A DNA stretch of 32,386 bases, from contig DASXFV010000015.1 of the NCBI GenBank assembly GCA_036489445.1, forward strand, positions 1 through 32,386, written 5' to 3'. Below, in pieces: positions 7,646 to 14,558 of the stretch. The notes under the pieces are model-generated. The model was not told the DNA's origin. It did not search any database and saw only the letters and a program-made list of their open reading frames with translations. The DNA is from DAIDKA01 sp036489445 (lineage in GTDB: Bacteria; Pseudomonadota; Gammaproteobacteria; Steroidobacterales; Steroidobacteraceae). Each line of letters starts with the position of its first letter. The first letter of the stretch is position 1. The position numbers and the translations under genes were made by a program.

Positions 7646-8458
7646 TCAAGCGTCATCGCCCGCCACGAACCCTGCGGGCACGTCCCCGTCATAATCGATG
7701 GCACGGCCCGCGGCGTGGGACATCACAAAGCCAATCGAGCGCTGCTGTTCCTCCAGCAGATGCCCGATCAGGCCAGCCGTGCGCGCCAGGAGCGGTACGC
7801 CTTTCAGGGCCAGCAGTGGATAGCCGGCATCCAGCAACACAGCAGGAATGGCTCCGGACACATTCAGCGCCAGCGGTCGGCCGACCGCCTCCGGCAGCAA
7901 CTGCTCGACCAGTACCGCAATCTCGACATGGCGTCCCGAGGTGCCAGCCTCGGTGGCTACCGCGAACAGCCGTTGGGCGCGCGGATCAGCCCCCTTGTGC
8001 AGCGGATGTCCGTAACCGGGAATGGTCCGCTTCGCGCTGCGATATTCCCGCACCACCTCCAGGGCAGCCGCGCGCAGCGAGGGGACTGTCGCGCAGCGGG
8101 CCTGGATCTGCGCAAACAGTTGCCCGGCCGCCTCTGAGGATCCCAATACCACTGAGCCACAGCCCAGAATGCCTGCCGCCACGGCGCCCTGGAGGGCCTC
8201 AGGCGCGGCAGCCAGCGTCATGCGCGCCGCCTGGACGCTCGGGACCAGACCGTGTTCGGCGATGGCCACCAGCGTGGCATCCAGCACCCGCAGCTGAGCG
8301 GGGGATGGCAGGGAACCGGTCAGCAGCAGCCAGAAGTGCTCGGTGAAGCTGATCTTGCCGATCAGCTCACCGGTCAGATCCCGCCCGCGCACGATGATGG
8401 TCTGAGCGTTGGACGTGGAGATGCCCGAACTACGCCGGTCCTGGCGGCCAATTTTCAC
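7646..8458 (-). CDS. Citrate-synthase-fold protein, citryl-CoA-lyase-like
   Basis: A 270-residue protein, much shorter than citrate synthase (about 370-430) but the usual size for the citryl-CoA-lyase-like branch, which cleaves a 3-hydroxy-acyl-CoA into acetyl-CoA and an oxo-acid. The fold's signatures are visible: a loop with the general-acid histidine, IPGYGHPLHKGADPRAQRLF (H151), and the helix segment LALNVSGAIPAVLLDAG near 197-212. Citrate synthases have an aspartate in the matching NVD motif; here the residue is serine (S201, codon TCC), so the chemistry may differ from condensation. The start is GTG at 8458; an in-frame TAG lies five codons upstream, so no longer form is possible. It is the first gene of the unit that continues with the CoA-transferase, VOC and dioxygenase genes. 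Twin palindromes lie directly upstream. Confidence 0.78.
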   Translation of the reverse strand: MKIGRQDRRSSGISTSNAQTIIVRGRDLTGELIGKISFTEHFWLLLTGSLPSPAQLRVLDATLVAIAEHGLVPSVQAARMTLAAAPEALQGAVAAGILGCGSVVLGSSEAAGQLFAQIQARCATVPSLRAAALEVVREYRSAKRTIPGYGHPLHKGADPRAQRLFAVATEAGTSGRHVEIAVLVEQLLPEAVGRPLALNVSGAIPAVLLDAGYPLLALKGVPLLARTAGLIGHLLEEQQRSIGFVMSHAAGRAIDYDGDVPAGFVAGDDA

Positions 8459-8478
8459 ATTGATTCTCTATGAGGAAG

Positions 8479-8514
8479 TTTTCGAATATCGAAAAGATTG
8501 TCGATATACGAAAC
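8479..8514 (-). promoter_or_regulatory. Twin palindromic operator upstream of the catabolic cassette
   Basis: The perfect palindrome TTTTCGA-ATA-TCGAAAA (8479-8495) is followed by the related TTGTCGATATACGAAAC (8498-8514). Both share TT-N-TCGA-WWWW-CGAAA and their centres are 19 bp apart, about two helical turns. They sit 20 to 60 bases before the GTG of the first cassette gene and just downstream of a candidate promoter. The core resembles sites bound by IclR-family regulators of aromatic catabolism (PcaR-like TTCGATAATCG), from memory. No regulator gene is in the window. Confidence 0.55.
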
Positions 8515-8544
8515 GATACTGAACCGCCACTCCGGCAGTGTCAA
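8513..8544 (-). promoter_or_regulatory. Candidate promoter of the catabolic cassette
   Basis: A perfect -35 hexamer TTGACA (8539-8544) lies in the gap after the methyltransferase gene. The -10 is weak: CAGTAT at 17-bp spacing (8516-8521) or TATCGT at 20 bp (8513-8518). The twin palindromes begin at or just after the -10, so a bound repressor would block transcription. Confidence 0.35.
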
Positions 8545-8552
8545 CGGCGCCC

Positions 8553-9575
8553 TCACCGCTGCGCCTCGAGAATCTGGAACTCGCTTTGCGTCTCGATCCG
8601 CCGCACCTGCTGCAGGCCTGCGGAGGCCAGCAGCGACAGCATGTGGCCGAGGGTGCGCTCCTGGGCGCCCAGCGCCACCAGCATGTGCAGATCGATACGC
8701 GCCAGCGAGCGGTTCTCTGCGGAAGGATCCAGGCGCTCCGGCATGAGGCGCTCGATGACCAGCAACCGGGCATCAGGACCCATGGCACTTCTGCAGGTGC
8801 GCAGCACCTCCCGCGCCTTGTCATCTGGCCAGTCGTGGATCACGGTCTTCAGCACATACACATCAGCTCCGGCGGGCACACTCACGAAGAAATCCCCGGG
8901 AGTGAACTCGCAGCGGCCCTCCAAACCGCGACCCCCAAAGTGCGCGCGCGCCTGGGATATGGCATGCGGCATATCGAACAGCTCGCCCCGTGCGGTGGGA
9001 TAGGCAGTCAGAATCTGTGCCAGCAGTTCCCCGTAACCGCCGCCCACGTCCAGCACGCGTTTACCCGCGAAGTCGTAAGCACGGGTGATGTCCTGCGCCG
9101 CCAGTCGCGTCAGATCCACCATGGCCTGGTTGAATATCTGTGCGGCCTGCGGGTCGCGTTCCAGGTGATCGAAACCGGCGCCGCCGGTGATCAGCGAGCG
9201 CGCGCTCTGCCCCGTCTTGACGCTATGAAGCAAATTCGCCCACACCTGCCACGCCTCCCCTCCCCACTGCAGCGCCCAGGCGCGCATCGAGCAGGGAACA
9301 TCCGCGCGCAACAGCGCACCCAGTCGGGTCATCTCAAAAGTCCCATCTTCGCGCTGCCGACAGATGTCCACGCTCCCCAGAGCACTGAGCAGACGGCGCA
9401 GCGCCGGCGGATGGGCGCCGGTCTGCGCGGCAAGATCAGCAGCGGAACGCGGCCCTGCGGCCAGCAGGTCCGCGATGCCTAACCGCGCGGTCACATAGCA
9501 GGCCTGCGCAATCCAGCTGCCGTTGATCAGGTCGAGCAGCTGGCGGGCCGCAGCCGTGTCATCGTTTGAGCTCAA
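8553..9575 (-). CDS. SAM-dependent O-methyltransferase (plant-type / hydroxyneurosporene family)
   Basis: A 340-residue cytoplasmic enzyme that transfers a methyl group from S-adenosylmethionine, most likely to a hydroxyl on an aromatic or polyketide-like small molecule. Residues about 10-95 form the winged-helix dimerisation domain (WIAQACYVTARLGIADLL ... RRLLSALGSV). The SAM-binding motif I is VLDVGGGYGE at about 174-182, and the catalytic-base region is VIHDWPDDKA with H247. The start is TTG at 9575: AAGGAGG lies five bases upstream (9581-9587), whereas the ATG codons further out have no ribosome site and add low-complexity sequence. It ends 94 bases before the catabolic cassette on the same strand, but a promoter and operator lie in between. 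It is divergent from the secreted-domain genes. The substrate is unknown. Confidence 0.85.
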   Translation of the reverse strand: MSSNDDTAAARQLLDLINGSWIAQACYVTARLGIADLLAAGPRSAADLAAQTGAHPPALRRLLSALGSVDICRQREDGTFEMTRLGALLRADVPCSMRAWALQWGGEAWQVWANLLHSVKTGQSARSLITGGAGFDHLERDPQAAQIFNQAMVDLTRLAAQDITRAYDFAGKRVLDVGGGYGELLAQILTAYPTARGELFDMPHAISQARAHFGGRGLEGRCEFTPGDFFVSVPAGADVYVLKTVIHDWPDDKAREVLRTCRSAMGPDARLLVIERLMPERLDPSAENRSLARIDLHMLVALGAQERTLGHMLSLLASAGLQQVRRIETQSEFQILEAQR

Positions 9576-9580
9576 GCGAT

Positions 9581-9587
9581 CCTCCTT
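9581..9587 (-). promoter_or_regulatory. Strong Shine-Dalgarno site that fixes the methyltransferase TTG start
   Basis: AAGGAGG on the minus strand, five bases before TTG 9575-9573. It is the best ribosome site in this part of the window and settles the start of a gene that would otherwise be annotated about 40 codons longer. Confidence 0.75.
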
Positions 9588-9685
9588 CGCGAGTCCCTGC
9601 ACTGCGCGGATCTTAGCCGACTTCAGGGATGCGGCCATCCGCCGTGCGGACAGGGCGCTCGGGATCCCGCACTCAACTCCCCCGA

Positions 9686-9713
9686 GCGCTCGCATCTCGA
9701 GCGCGACTATAAT
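9686..9713 (+). promoter_or_regulatory. Consensus -10 box with a 7-bp inverted repeat over the -35 region
   Basis: TATAAT (9708-9713) lies 28 bases before the ATG of the double-domain gene. No good -35 hexamer is found at 16-18 bp. Instead, GCGCTCG-CATCT-CGAGCGC (9686-9704) is a perfect inverted repeat with a 5-base spacer occupying the -35 position. An activator-dependent promoter, or a repressor site overlapping the promoter, would explain this. Confidence 0.45.
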
Positions 9714-9741
9714 GCTCGCGCCATCGAGGGGGGATCAGGAT

Positions 9742-11682
9742 ATGAGGATGAGAACCTTGCGCCGCGCCTGCGCGGGACTGGTGATTGCCGCCAGCGGTGT
9801 GCTGGGAGCCGTCAGCAGCGGCGCCCAGGGGCCGGCAACAAAACCCGCCTGTGACCGGGAATGCCTGCAGAGCCTGGTGGACCGCTATCTGAAGGCACTC
9901 GTCGCCCATGATCCCGCCCTGGTCCCGCTGGCTCCCGCGGTGAAGATCACCGAGAACGGCCAGAATCTCGGTCTGCAGCATGGACTGTGGAAGACCGCCT
10001 CCGCCGACTCCACCTACCGGCTGTATTTTGCGGATCCTTCGGCCGGCCAGGTCGGCTTCATCGGACAGCTGAAGGAAAATGATGTTCCGGTACAAATCGC
10101 GCTGCGGCTGAAAGTTGCCGACCGGATGATCACCGAGGCCGAGACCATCGTGTCGCGGACCACGAGTTTCGCAAAACCTGAAAACTTCGTATCCCCGCTG
10201 CCGGTTCTGGTGGCGGATGTTCCGTTGCAGGACCGGGTCTCCCGTGAGCAGATGATTCGCATTGCCAACAGCTACTTCACCGGACTCGACACCGACCACT
10301 CCGGCAGGAACGTCCCCTTTGATCCGGATTGTCAGCGCCGCGAGGATGGCAATGTCTCCGCCCGCTCCTCTGACCCGAAGGCCACGTCAATGCAGAAAAT
10401 GGGCTGCAAGGCGCAGTTTGATACCGGCTTCTCGGTGATCGTGACCAAAGTGCGGGATCGGCGCTATCCGATCGTTGACGTGCAACGCGGCCTGGTCTAC
10501 AGCGAGGTCTTCTTCGATCACAGCGGCACGGTGGCCTCGTTCAAGATCGACGGCAAGGAGGTGGCGGTGGGCGCCGACTACCGGCGGCCCAAAACATTTG
10601 AAATCGGCGAGCTATTCAAGATCTCCAAGGGGAAAATCCGCCAGATCGAGGCGGTACTCCTCGATGTGCCCTACGGCATGAAGTCCGGCTGGGGAGCCAC
10701 TCCGGTCACCGCCACCGCCACCTCCTCCACCTCTACCCCGGCACCAGCCGACTGCGGCCATGATTGTCTGCTGGGATTCGTGGACAAGTATGTCGCGGCG
10801 CTGGTCAACCACCATCCCACTCCGGGCCTGTTCAGCGCCAATGCACGCTTCACCGAGAATGCACAGCCATTGAAGCTCGGCGAAGCACTGTGGCGGACCG
10901 TGAGCGATGCACCGCGCGGCTACCAACTCGTCATCGCCGATCCGACTACCGGCGAGGCGGGTTTCTACATGCTCATGAAGGAGAACGGCAACCCCATCTG
11001 GCTCTCAGGACGACTGAAGGTCGTCCACCAGAAGATCTCGCAGCTCGAGACGGTCGTGATCCGCAAGGGAGTGAGCTTCGGCAACTTTGATCGCACCGCC
11101 CCATCGCCGCTGTGGAATGAAGTTCTCACCCCGGCCCAGCGCCGCCCGCGCGCGCAACTGATCAGCATCGCCAACAAGTATTTTGACGCGCTGGACCATC
11201 ATCTGGCGGACTCTGTGCCATTCGCTGACCAGTGCTTCCGCATCGAGAACGGGGTGCAGACGGCAGGACCACCGGTGCCTCCAGCCGCGGCGCTTGCCAT
11301 GGGAGGCGCCGCTCCCGCACCACGCGCGGCGGGCGCAAGCCTCGGGACGGGCGGCAAGGCACTCCCGGATGTGGGCCATATCGGCTGCCGCGGCAACATC
11401 AACAGCAACATGTGGAGCTACATCACGCAAATTCAACCGCGCCGCTGTGATGTGGTCGACGAGGAACGCGGTGTAGTCCAGTGCGTCGTGATGTTTCACC
11501 AGGATGGCGAGGTGCCCTCCACCCTCGTGCCCGGCTATGGCGAGTTCAAGTACTCGGGTGCGACGCGCCGCCCCTTCGATACCGTGATTCCGGAAATGTT
11601 CAAGGTCGTAGACGGCAAGATCGTGGAGATTGAAGCGACCATGGCCTCGGTCCCCTTCGGCTCACATTCAGGCTGGGAGTAA
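9742..11682 (+). CDS. Secreted protein with two tandem copies of an uncharacterised NTF2/SnoaL-like domain
   Basis: A 646-residue exported protein. The signal peptide spans about 1-29 (RR...CAGLVIAASGVLGAVSSGAQG). Copy 1 (about 36-312) begins CDRECLQSLVDRYLKALVAHDP and ends DVPYGMKSGW. A Thr/Ser/Pro/Ala linker (about 313-333) leads to copy 2 (about 335-646), which begins CGHDCLLGFVDKYVAALVNH and ends VPFGSHSGW. Each copy has a CxxxC pair, a TEN-Q/LW block (ITENGQ, FTENAQ), an IANxYFxxLD block and two further cysteines, so two disulfides per copy are plausible in the periplasm. The repeat unit resembles the family I recall as DUF8021 (SnoaL/NTF2-like), but no function is established. ATG 9742 is chosen over the longer frame because it begins the signal peptide and follows a purine-rich GAGGGGGG stretch. 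The stop overlaps a possible start of the next gene by one base. Confidence 0.8.
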   Translation: MRMRTLRRACAGLVIAASGVLGAVSSGAQGPATKPACDRECLQSLVDRYLKALVAHDPALVPLAPAVKITENGQNLGLQHGLWKTASADSTYRLYFADPSAGQVGFIGQLKENDVPVQIALRLKVADRMITEAETIVSRTTSFAKPENFVSPLPVLVADVPLQDRVSREQMIRIANSYFTGLDTDHSGRNVPFDPDCQRREDGNVSARSSDPKATSMQKMGCKAQFDTGFSVIVTKVRDRRYPIVDVQRGLVYSEVFFDHSGTVASFKIDGKEVAVGADYRRPKTFEIGELFKISKGKIRQIEAVLLDVPYGMKSGWGATPVTATATSSTSTPAPADCGHDCLLGFVDKYVAALVNHHPTPGLFSANARFTENAQPLKLGEALWRTVSDAPRGYQLVIADPTTGEAGFYMLMKENGNPIWLSGRLKVVHQKISQLETVVIRKGVSFGNFDRTAPSPLWNEVLTPAQRRPRAQLISIANKYFDALDHHLADSVPFADQCFRIENGVQTAGPPVPPAAALAMGGAAPAPRAAGASLGTGGKALPDVGHIGCRGNINSNMWSYITQIQPRRCDVVDEERGVVQCVVMFHQDGEVPSTLVPGYGEFKYSGATRRPFDTVIPEMFKVVDGKIVEIEATMASVPFGSHSGWE

Positions 11683-11690
11683 TGCTGCTC

Positions 11691-12683
11691 ATGAAAAAAA
11701 CGATTCTGTTGGCAGTGGCGCTGGGCTGCGCCATGACCGTGGCGCACGCGGCGAATACCTCTGAGTGCGATCGCAATTGCATGAGCAGCATGGTGGATCT
11801 GTACCTGGATGCCAACATTGCGCACGATCCCGCCCGCGTGCCGCTGGCAAAAGGCGTGCGCTTTACCGAGAACGGTCAGCATCTGCTGCCCGGCGAGGGC
11901 TTGTGGCGCACCATGAGCGGTCTGGGCAAATACCGGCTCGTGGTTCCCGACACCGCCGCCGGACGCGTCGCGTTCCTGGGCGGCATCATTGAAGACGGTG
12001 CCCCTGCAATGCTCGCGTTGCAGATGAAGATCGTGAAGCACAAGATCACCGAAGTCGAAACCCTGGTGCAGCGCGACAGCAAGTCGGAGGCCGGTTTCGC
12101 CAAGATCGGCTTTGACTGGAGCGCAGTCATCCCGGCCGCAGAGCGCCTGTCGCGCCCCGATCTGGTACGCATCGCCAACATGTACTTTTCCGGCATGCAG
12201 ATGAATGATGGCAAGGGCGACTACCCCTTCGCGGATGACTGCAACCGCATCGAGAACGGCACTTTCACCACCAATCAGCCCACGCCCGCGGGCCAAACCC
12301 GACCGGACCCGAAGACCACCACCAAGTATTCGGGCCAGTGGAGCTGCATGGAACAGTTCAAGTCCGGCCTGCTGCACTTTGTGAGCCGCATTCGCGATCG
12401 GCGCTATGTCGCGGTGGATCCGGAGCGTGGACTGGTGTTCAGTTTCATCTTCTTCGACCATGACGCAGGCAGCACCCGCACATTCAAGGTGCCGGACGGT
12501 CGCACGGTCACCGCCGGACCCAAGCAGCCGTGGACCTGGGAACTCGCCGAGGTCTTCCAGATCGAGCACAGCAAGATCCACCAGATCCAGGCCATCATGG
12601 AGCGTGCGCCCTTTGGTATGGACTCCGGCTGGAGCACTTGGGAGCAGGGCCGGTCGGACGCCGCGCGCTACCTGGGGCATTAG
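11691..12683 (+). CDS. Secreted single-domain paralogue of the preceding double-domain protein
   Basis: A 330-residue protein with a clear signal peptide (MKKTILLAVALGCAMTVAHA, cleavage near A20-A21). The mature part is one copy of the domain that occurs twice in the gene before it: CDRNCMSSMVDLYLDANIAHDP, FTENGQHLLPGEGLW, IANMYFSGMQ, DDCNRIENG, IRDRRYVAVDPERGLVF, FFDH and PFGMDSGW. Cysteines at 26 and 30 and two later ones (in DDCNRIENG and WSCMEQF) match those of the neighbour, supporting conserved disulfides. ATG 11691 is preferred over ATG 11682, which overlaps the previous stop, because GGGAG is then at workable distance and the signal peptide begins properly. The eight-base gap implies a two-gene operon. 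The function is unknown; a periplasmic binding or small-molecule-processing role is conceivable for an NTF2-like fold. Confidence 0.8.
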   Translation: MKKTILLAVALGCAMTVAHAANTSECDRNCMSSMVDLYLDANIAHDPARVPLAKGVRFTENGQHLLPGEGLWRTMSGLGKYRLVVPDTAAGRVAFLGGIIEDGAPAMLALQMKIVKHKITEVETLVQRDSKSEAGFAKIGFDWSAVIPAAERLSRPDLVRIANMYFSGMQMNDGKGDYPFADDCNRIENGTFTTNQPTPAGQTRPDPKTTTKYSGQWSCMEQFKSGLLHFVSRIRDRRYVAVDPERGLVFSFIFFDHDAGSTRTFKVPDGRTVTAGPKQPWTWELAEVFQIEHSKIHQIQAIMERAPFGMDSGWSTWEQGRSDAARYLGH

Positions 12684-12696
12684 CGACGGGCGTACT

Positions 12697-13905
12697 TCAG
12701 GCCAGAGACGCCCCCACCCCACGCGGCTCGCGCCCAAACCACGTCAGCAATGCAATCGACACGGCGGCGGTCAGGACGACCGCCGCCAGGGCCAGACGGT
12801 AATTGCCGCCCTGCCGCGCGGCGATCCAGGTCTGCAACACCAGGTTGGAGGATGCGATGAAATTGCCGATCTGATACACCGTGCCGGGAAACGTTGCCCT
12901 GGCCTCTGCCGGTGACACCTCGATCAGATACGCTGGCACCACGCCCCAGGCCCCCTGCACGCAGAACTGCATCAGAAAGGCACCCGCCGCGAGCAACACC
13001 GCTCCGGAGGAGAATGCCCACAGGTAGGTCATCGGGATCGCCAGCAATGCGGCAATCGTCATGGCACGGCGGCGTCCGATGCGTTGACTCCACATCCCGA
13101 ATGTCCAGCCGCCCAGGATTGCCCCGATGTTGTAAACGATGGCAATCGCCCCGGTGGTGTGGGCATCGAAGTGGTGTGCGACCTGCAGGAAGGTCGGATA
13201 GATATCCTGAGTTCCATGGCTGAAGAAGTTGAATGCCGTCATCAGCACGATGGCATAGATGGCGAGCGCCCAGTGCCGGCGCAGGGTCTGCACGACCGAC
13301 ATCGAGCGCACACGCTCGGCCTGCCAGAGGGGGGATTCGGGCACATGGCGGCGGATGTACAGCACCAGCATGGCGGGCAGGAATCCGATGACGAACATGC
13401 CGCGCCAGCCCACGACGTCATAGAGGAGCCAATAGACCAGCGAGGCAATCAGGTAGCCGGCCGGGTAGCCCGACTGCAGCAGTCCCGACACCACGCCGCG
13501 CGCCTTGGGATCAACGCTCTCCATGGTCAGGGAGGCCCCGATGCCCCACTCCCCGCCCATCGCGATGCCGAACAGGGCGCGGATCACCAGGAAGGTGGCG
13601 AGGTTCGGCGCCACGGCGGTGGCGAGGCCCAGCAGTGAATACAGCGCGACATCCAGCATCAGCATGGGCCGGCGACCAAAATGGTCGGCCAGCCGCCCGA
13701 ATATGAAAGCGCCCAGCGGGCGCAGGGCCAGGGTCAGGGTCGTGGCCCAGGCGACCGATCCGTTGGTGGTTCCGAACTCCTTGGCCACGTCCTTGATGAC
13801 GAAGACCAGCAGAAAGTAGTCAAAGGCATCCAGCGTCCAGCCCAGAAAGCTCGCCGTCACGACCTTGCGCTGTACGGCCGTCCAGCCCTTCAGTGCGTCG
13901 AACAT
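12697..13905 (-). CDS. MFS transporter, sialate/carboxylate:proton symporter type
   Basis: A 402-residue inner-membrane major facilitator with about 12 helices. The start GWTLDAFDYFLLVFVIKDVAKEF, the loop 2-3 motif GRLADHFGRRP (about 70-80) and RALFGIAMGGEWGIGASL are typical of the SHS and AAHS groups, which carry lactate-like, sialic or aromatic carboxylates with protons. The second half has the matching loop GMWSQRIGRRRAM. ATG 13905 follows a purine-rich GGGTGTGGGGCG leader. The stop lies 13 bases from the convergent secreted-domain gene with no terminator visible between them. Given the aromatic-cleavage cassette nearby, uptake of an organic acid is a reasonable inference, but the substrate cannot be assigned. 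Confidence 0.85.
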   Translation of the reverse strand: MFDALKGWTAVQRKVVTASFLGWTLDAFDYFLLVFVIKDVAKEFGTTNGSVAWATTLTLALRPLGAFIFGRLADHFGRRPMLMLDVALYSLLGLATAVAPNLATFLVIRALFGIAMGGEWGIGASLTMESVDPKARGVVSGLLQSGYPAGYLIASLVYWLLYDVVGWRGMFVIGFLPAMLVLYIRRHVPESPLWQAERVRSMSVVQTLRRHWALAIYAIVLMTAFNFFSHGTQDIYPTFLQVAHHFDAHTTGAIAIVYNIGAILGGWTFGMWSQRIGRRRAMTIAALLAIPMTYLWAFSSGAVLLAAGAFLMQFCVQGAWGVVPAYLIEVSPAEARATFPGTVYQIGNFIASSNLVLQTWIAARQGGNYRLALAAVVLTAAVSIALLTWFGREPRGVGASLA

Positions 13906-13999
13906 CGCCCCACACCCTTATGTTCACTGTTGCCCAACGAACACAAGTATGGTCGGCCGAGCGCGTCCAACGCAATGCAGCGATCCCTCGCTGAATCGT

Positions 14000-14023
14000 C
14001 CTATGTTGCTTATACAACAGGGG
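14000..14023. promoter_or_regulatory. Interrupted palindrome in the divergent intergenic region
   Basis: TGTTG-CTTATA-CAACA (14004-14019) is a perfect 5-bp inverted repeat with CCT and GGG as partly matching outer flanks. It lies between the MFS gene (95 bases away) and the small secreted protein gene (72 bases away). It has the size and symmetry of a TetR- or GntR-class operator, but there is no regulator gene beside it. Confidence 0.25.
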
Positions 14024-14094
14024 TAGGGATGCCAGCGGGCAACTGTGCTATGGTTTGTTACATCACATTGCGCGGATCAATGCACGGGGGATAT

Positions 14095-14469
14095 ATGAAA
14101 ACAATGCTCGGAACGCTGCTGCTGGGATTATTGTTGGTTGCTGCGCCGGCCTTCGCGGCCAATGTCGACGGTGACTGGTCCGGATCGCTGGACACGGACA
14201 ATGGTCCGGTGCAGCTCAGTTACACCTTCAAGGCGGATGGCGCCAAGCTCTCCGGCACCACCACGGGTCCGGATGGCGCCAAGCTCACTATCAAGAACGG
14301 CAAGGTGGATGGCGACAACATCTCCTTCACCGTGGATGTGGACATGGGCGGCAATGCCATGACATTGAACTACAAGGGACTGGTTTCCGCAGATGGCATT
14401 GCCATGACCCTCGATTTTCAGGGCATGCCCGTCAAGTTCAACTTGAAGCGAGCAGCCAAGCAGACCTAA
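14095..14469 (+). CDS. Small secreted beta-rich protein of unknown function
   Basis: A 124-residue protein with a signal peptide (MKTMLGTLLLGLLLVAAPAFAA, cleavage near residue 21-22). The mature part alternates short beta strands and glycine/aspartate turns: VDGDWSGSLDT, VQLSYTFKADGAKLSGTTTG, IKNGKVDGDNISFTVDV, NYKGLVSADGIAMTL, MPVKFNLKR. The pattern 'GKVDGDNISF' is frequent in small secreted proteins found with glycoside-hydrolase-like genes, and the overall shape suggests a lipocalin-like or beta-barrel fold. A short internal repeat, DGAKLSG / DGAKLTI, is visible around residues 44-63. ATG 14095 has GGGGGA four bases upstream and begins the signal peptide; the longer frame start at 13681 is rejected. 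No function is proposed. Confidence 0.75.
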   Translation: MKTMLGTLLLGLLLVAAPAFAANVDGDWSGSLDTDNGPVQLSYTFKADGAKLSGTTTGPDGAKLTIKNGKVDGDNISFTVDVDMGGNAMTLNYKGLVSADGIAMTLDFQGMPVKFNLKRAAKQT

Positions 14470-14494
14470 CCAACACGGACACCGCCGGCTCCTG

Positions 14495-14535
14495 CGCACC
14501 TCGCACGTGGAATTCAATCCACGCGCGGTGGTGCG
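14495..14535. terminator. Nested hairpin between the convergent secreted-protein gene and nuoN
   Basis: The inner stem CGTGGA-ATTCAA-TCCACG (14506-14523) is enclosed by the outer stem CGCACC / GGTGCG (14495-14500 with 14530-14535). Both stems are perfect 6-bp pairs. It lies 26 bases past one stop and 24 bases past the nuoN stop, so it can end transcripts from both sides. No T run follows, so termination would be inefficient or factor-assisted. Confidence 0.45.
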
Positions 14536-14558
14536 GGGCCGTCGGGTAGCCGTTCTGA

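Noticed and set aside
9523..9741. N-terminal extension of the double-domain gene back to 9523
   Set aside because: The extra 73 residues run over the methyltransferase start and the promoter region, and the signal peptide begins at ATG 9742.
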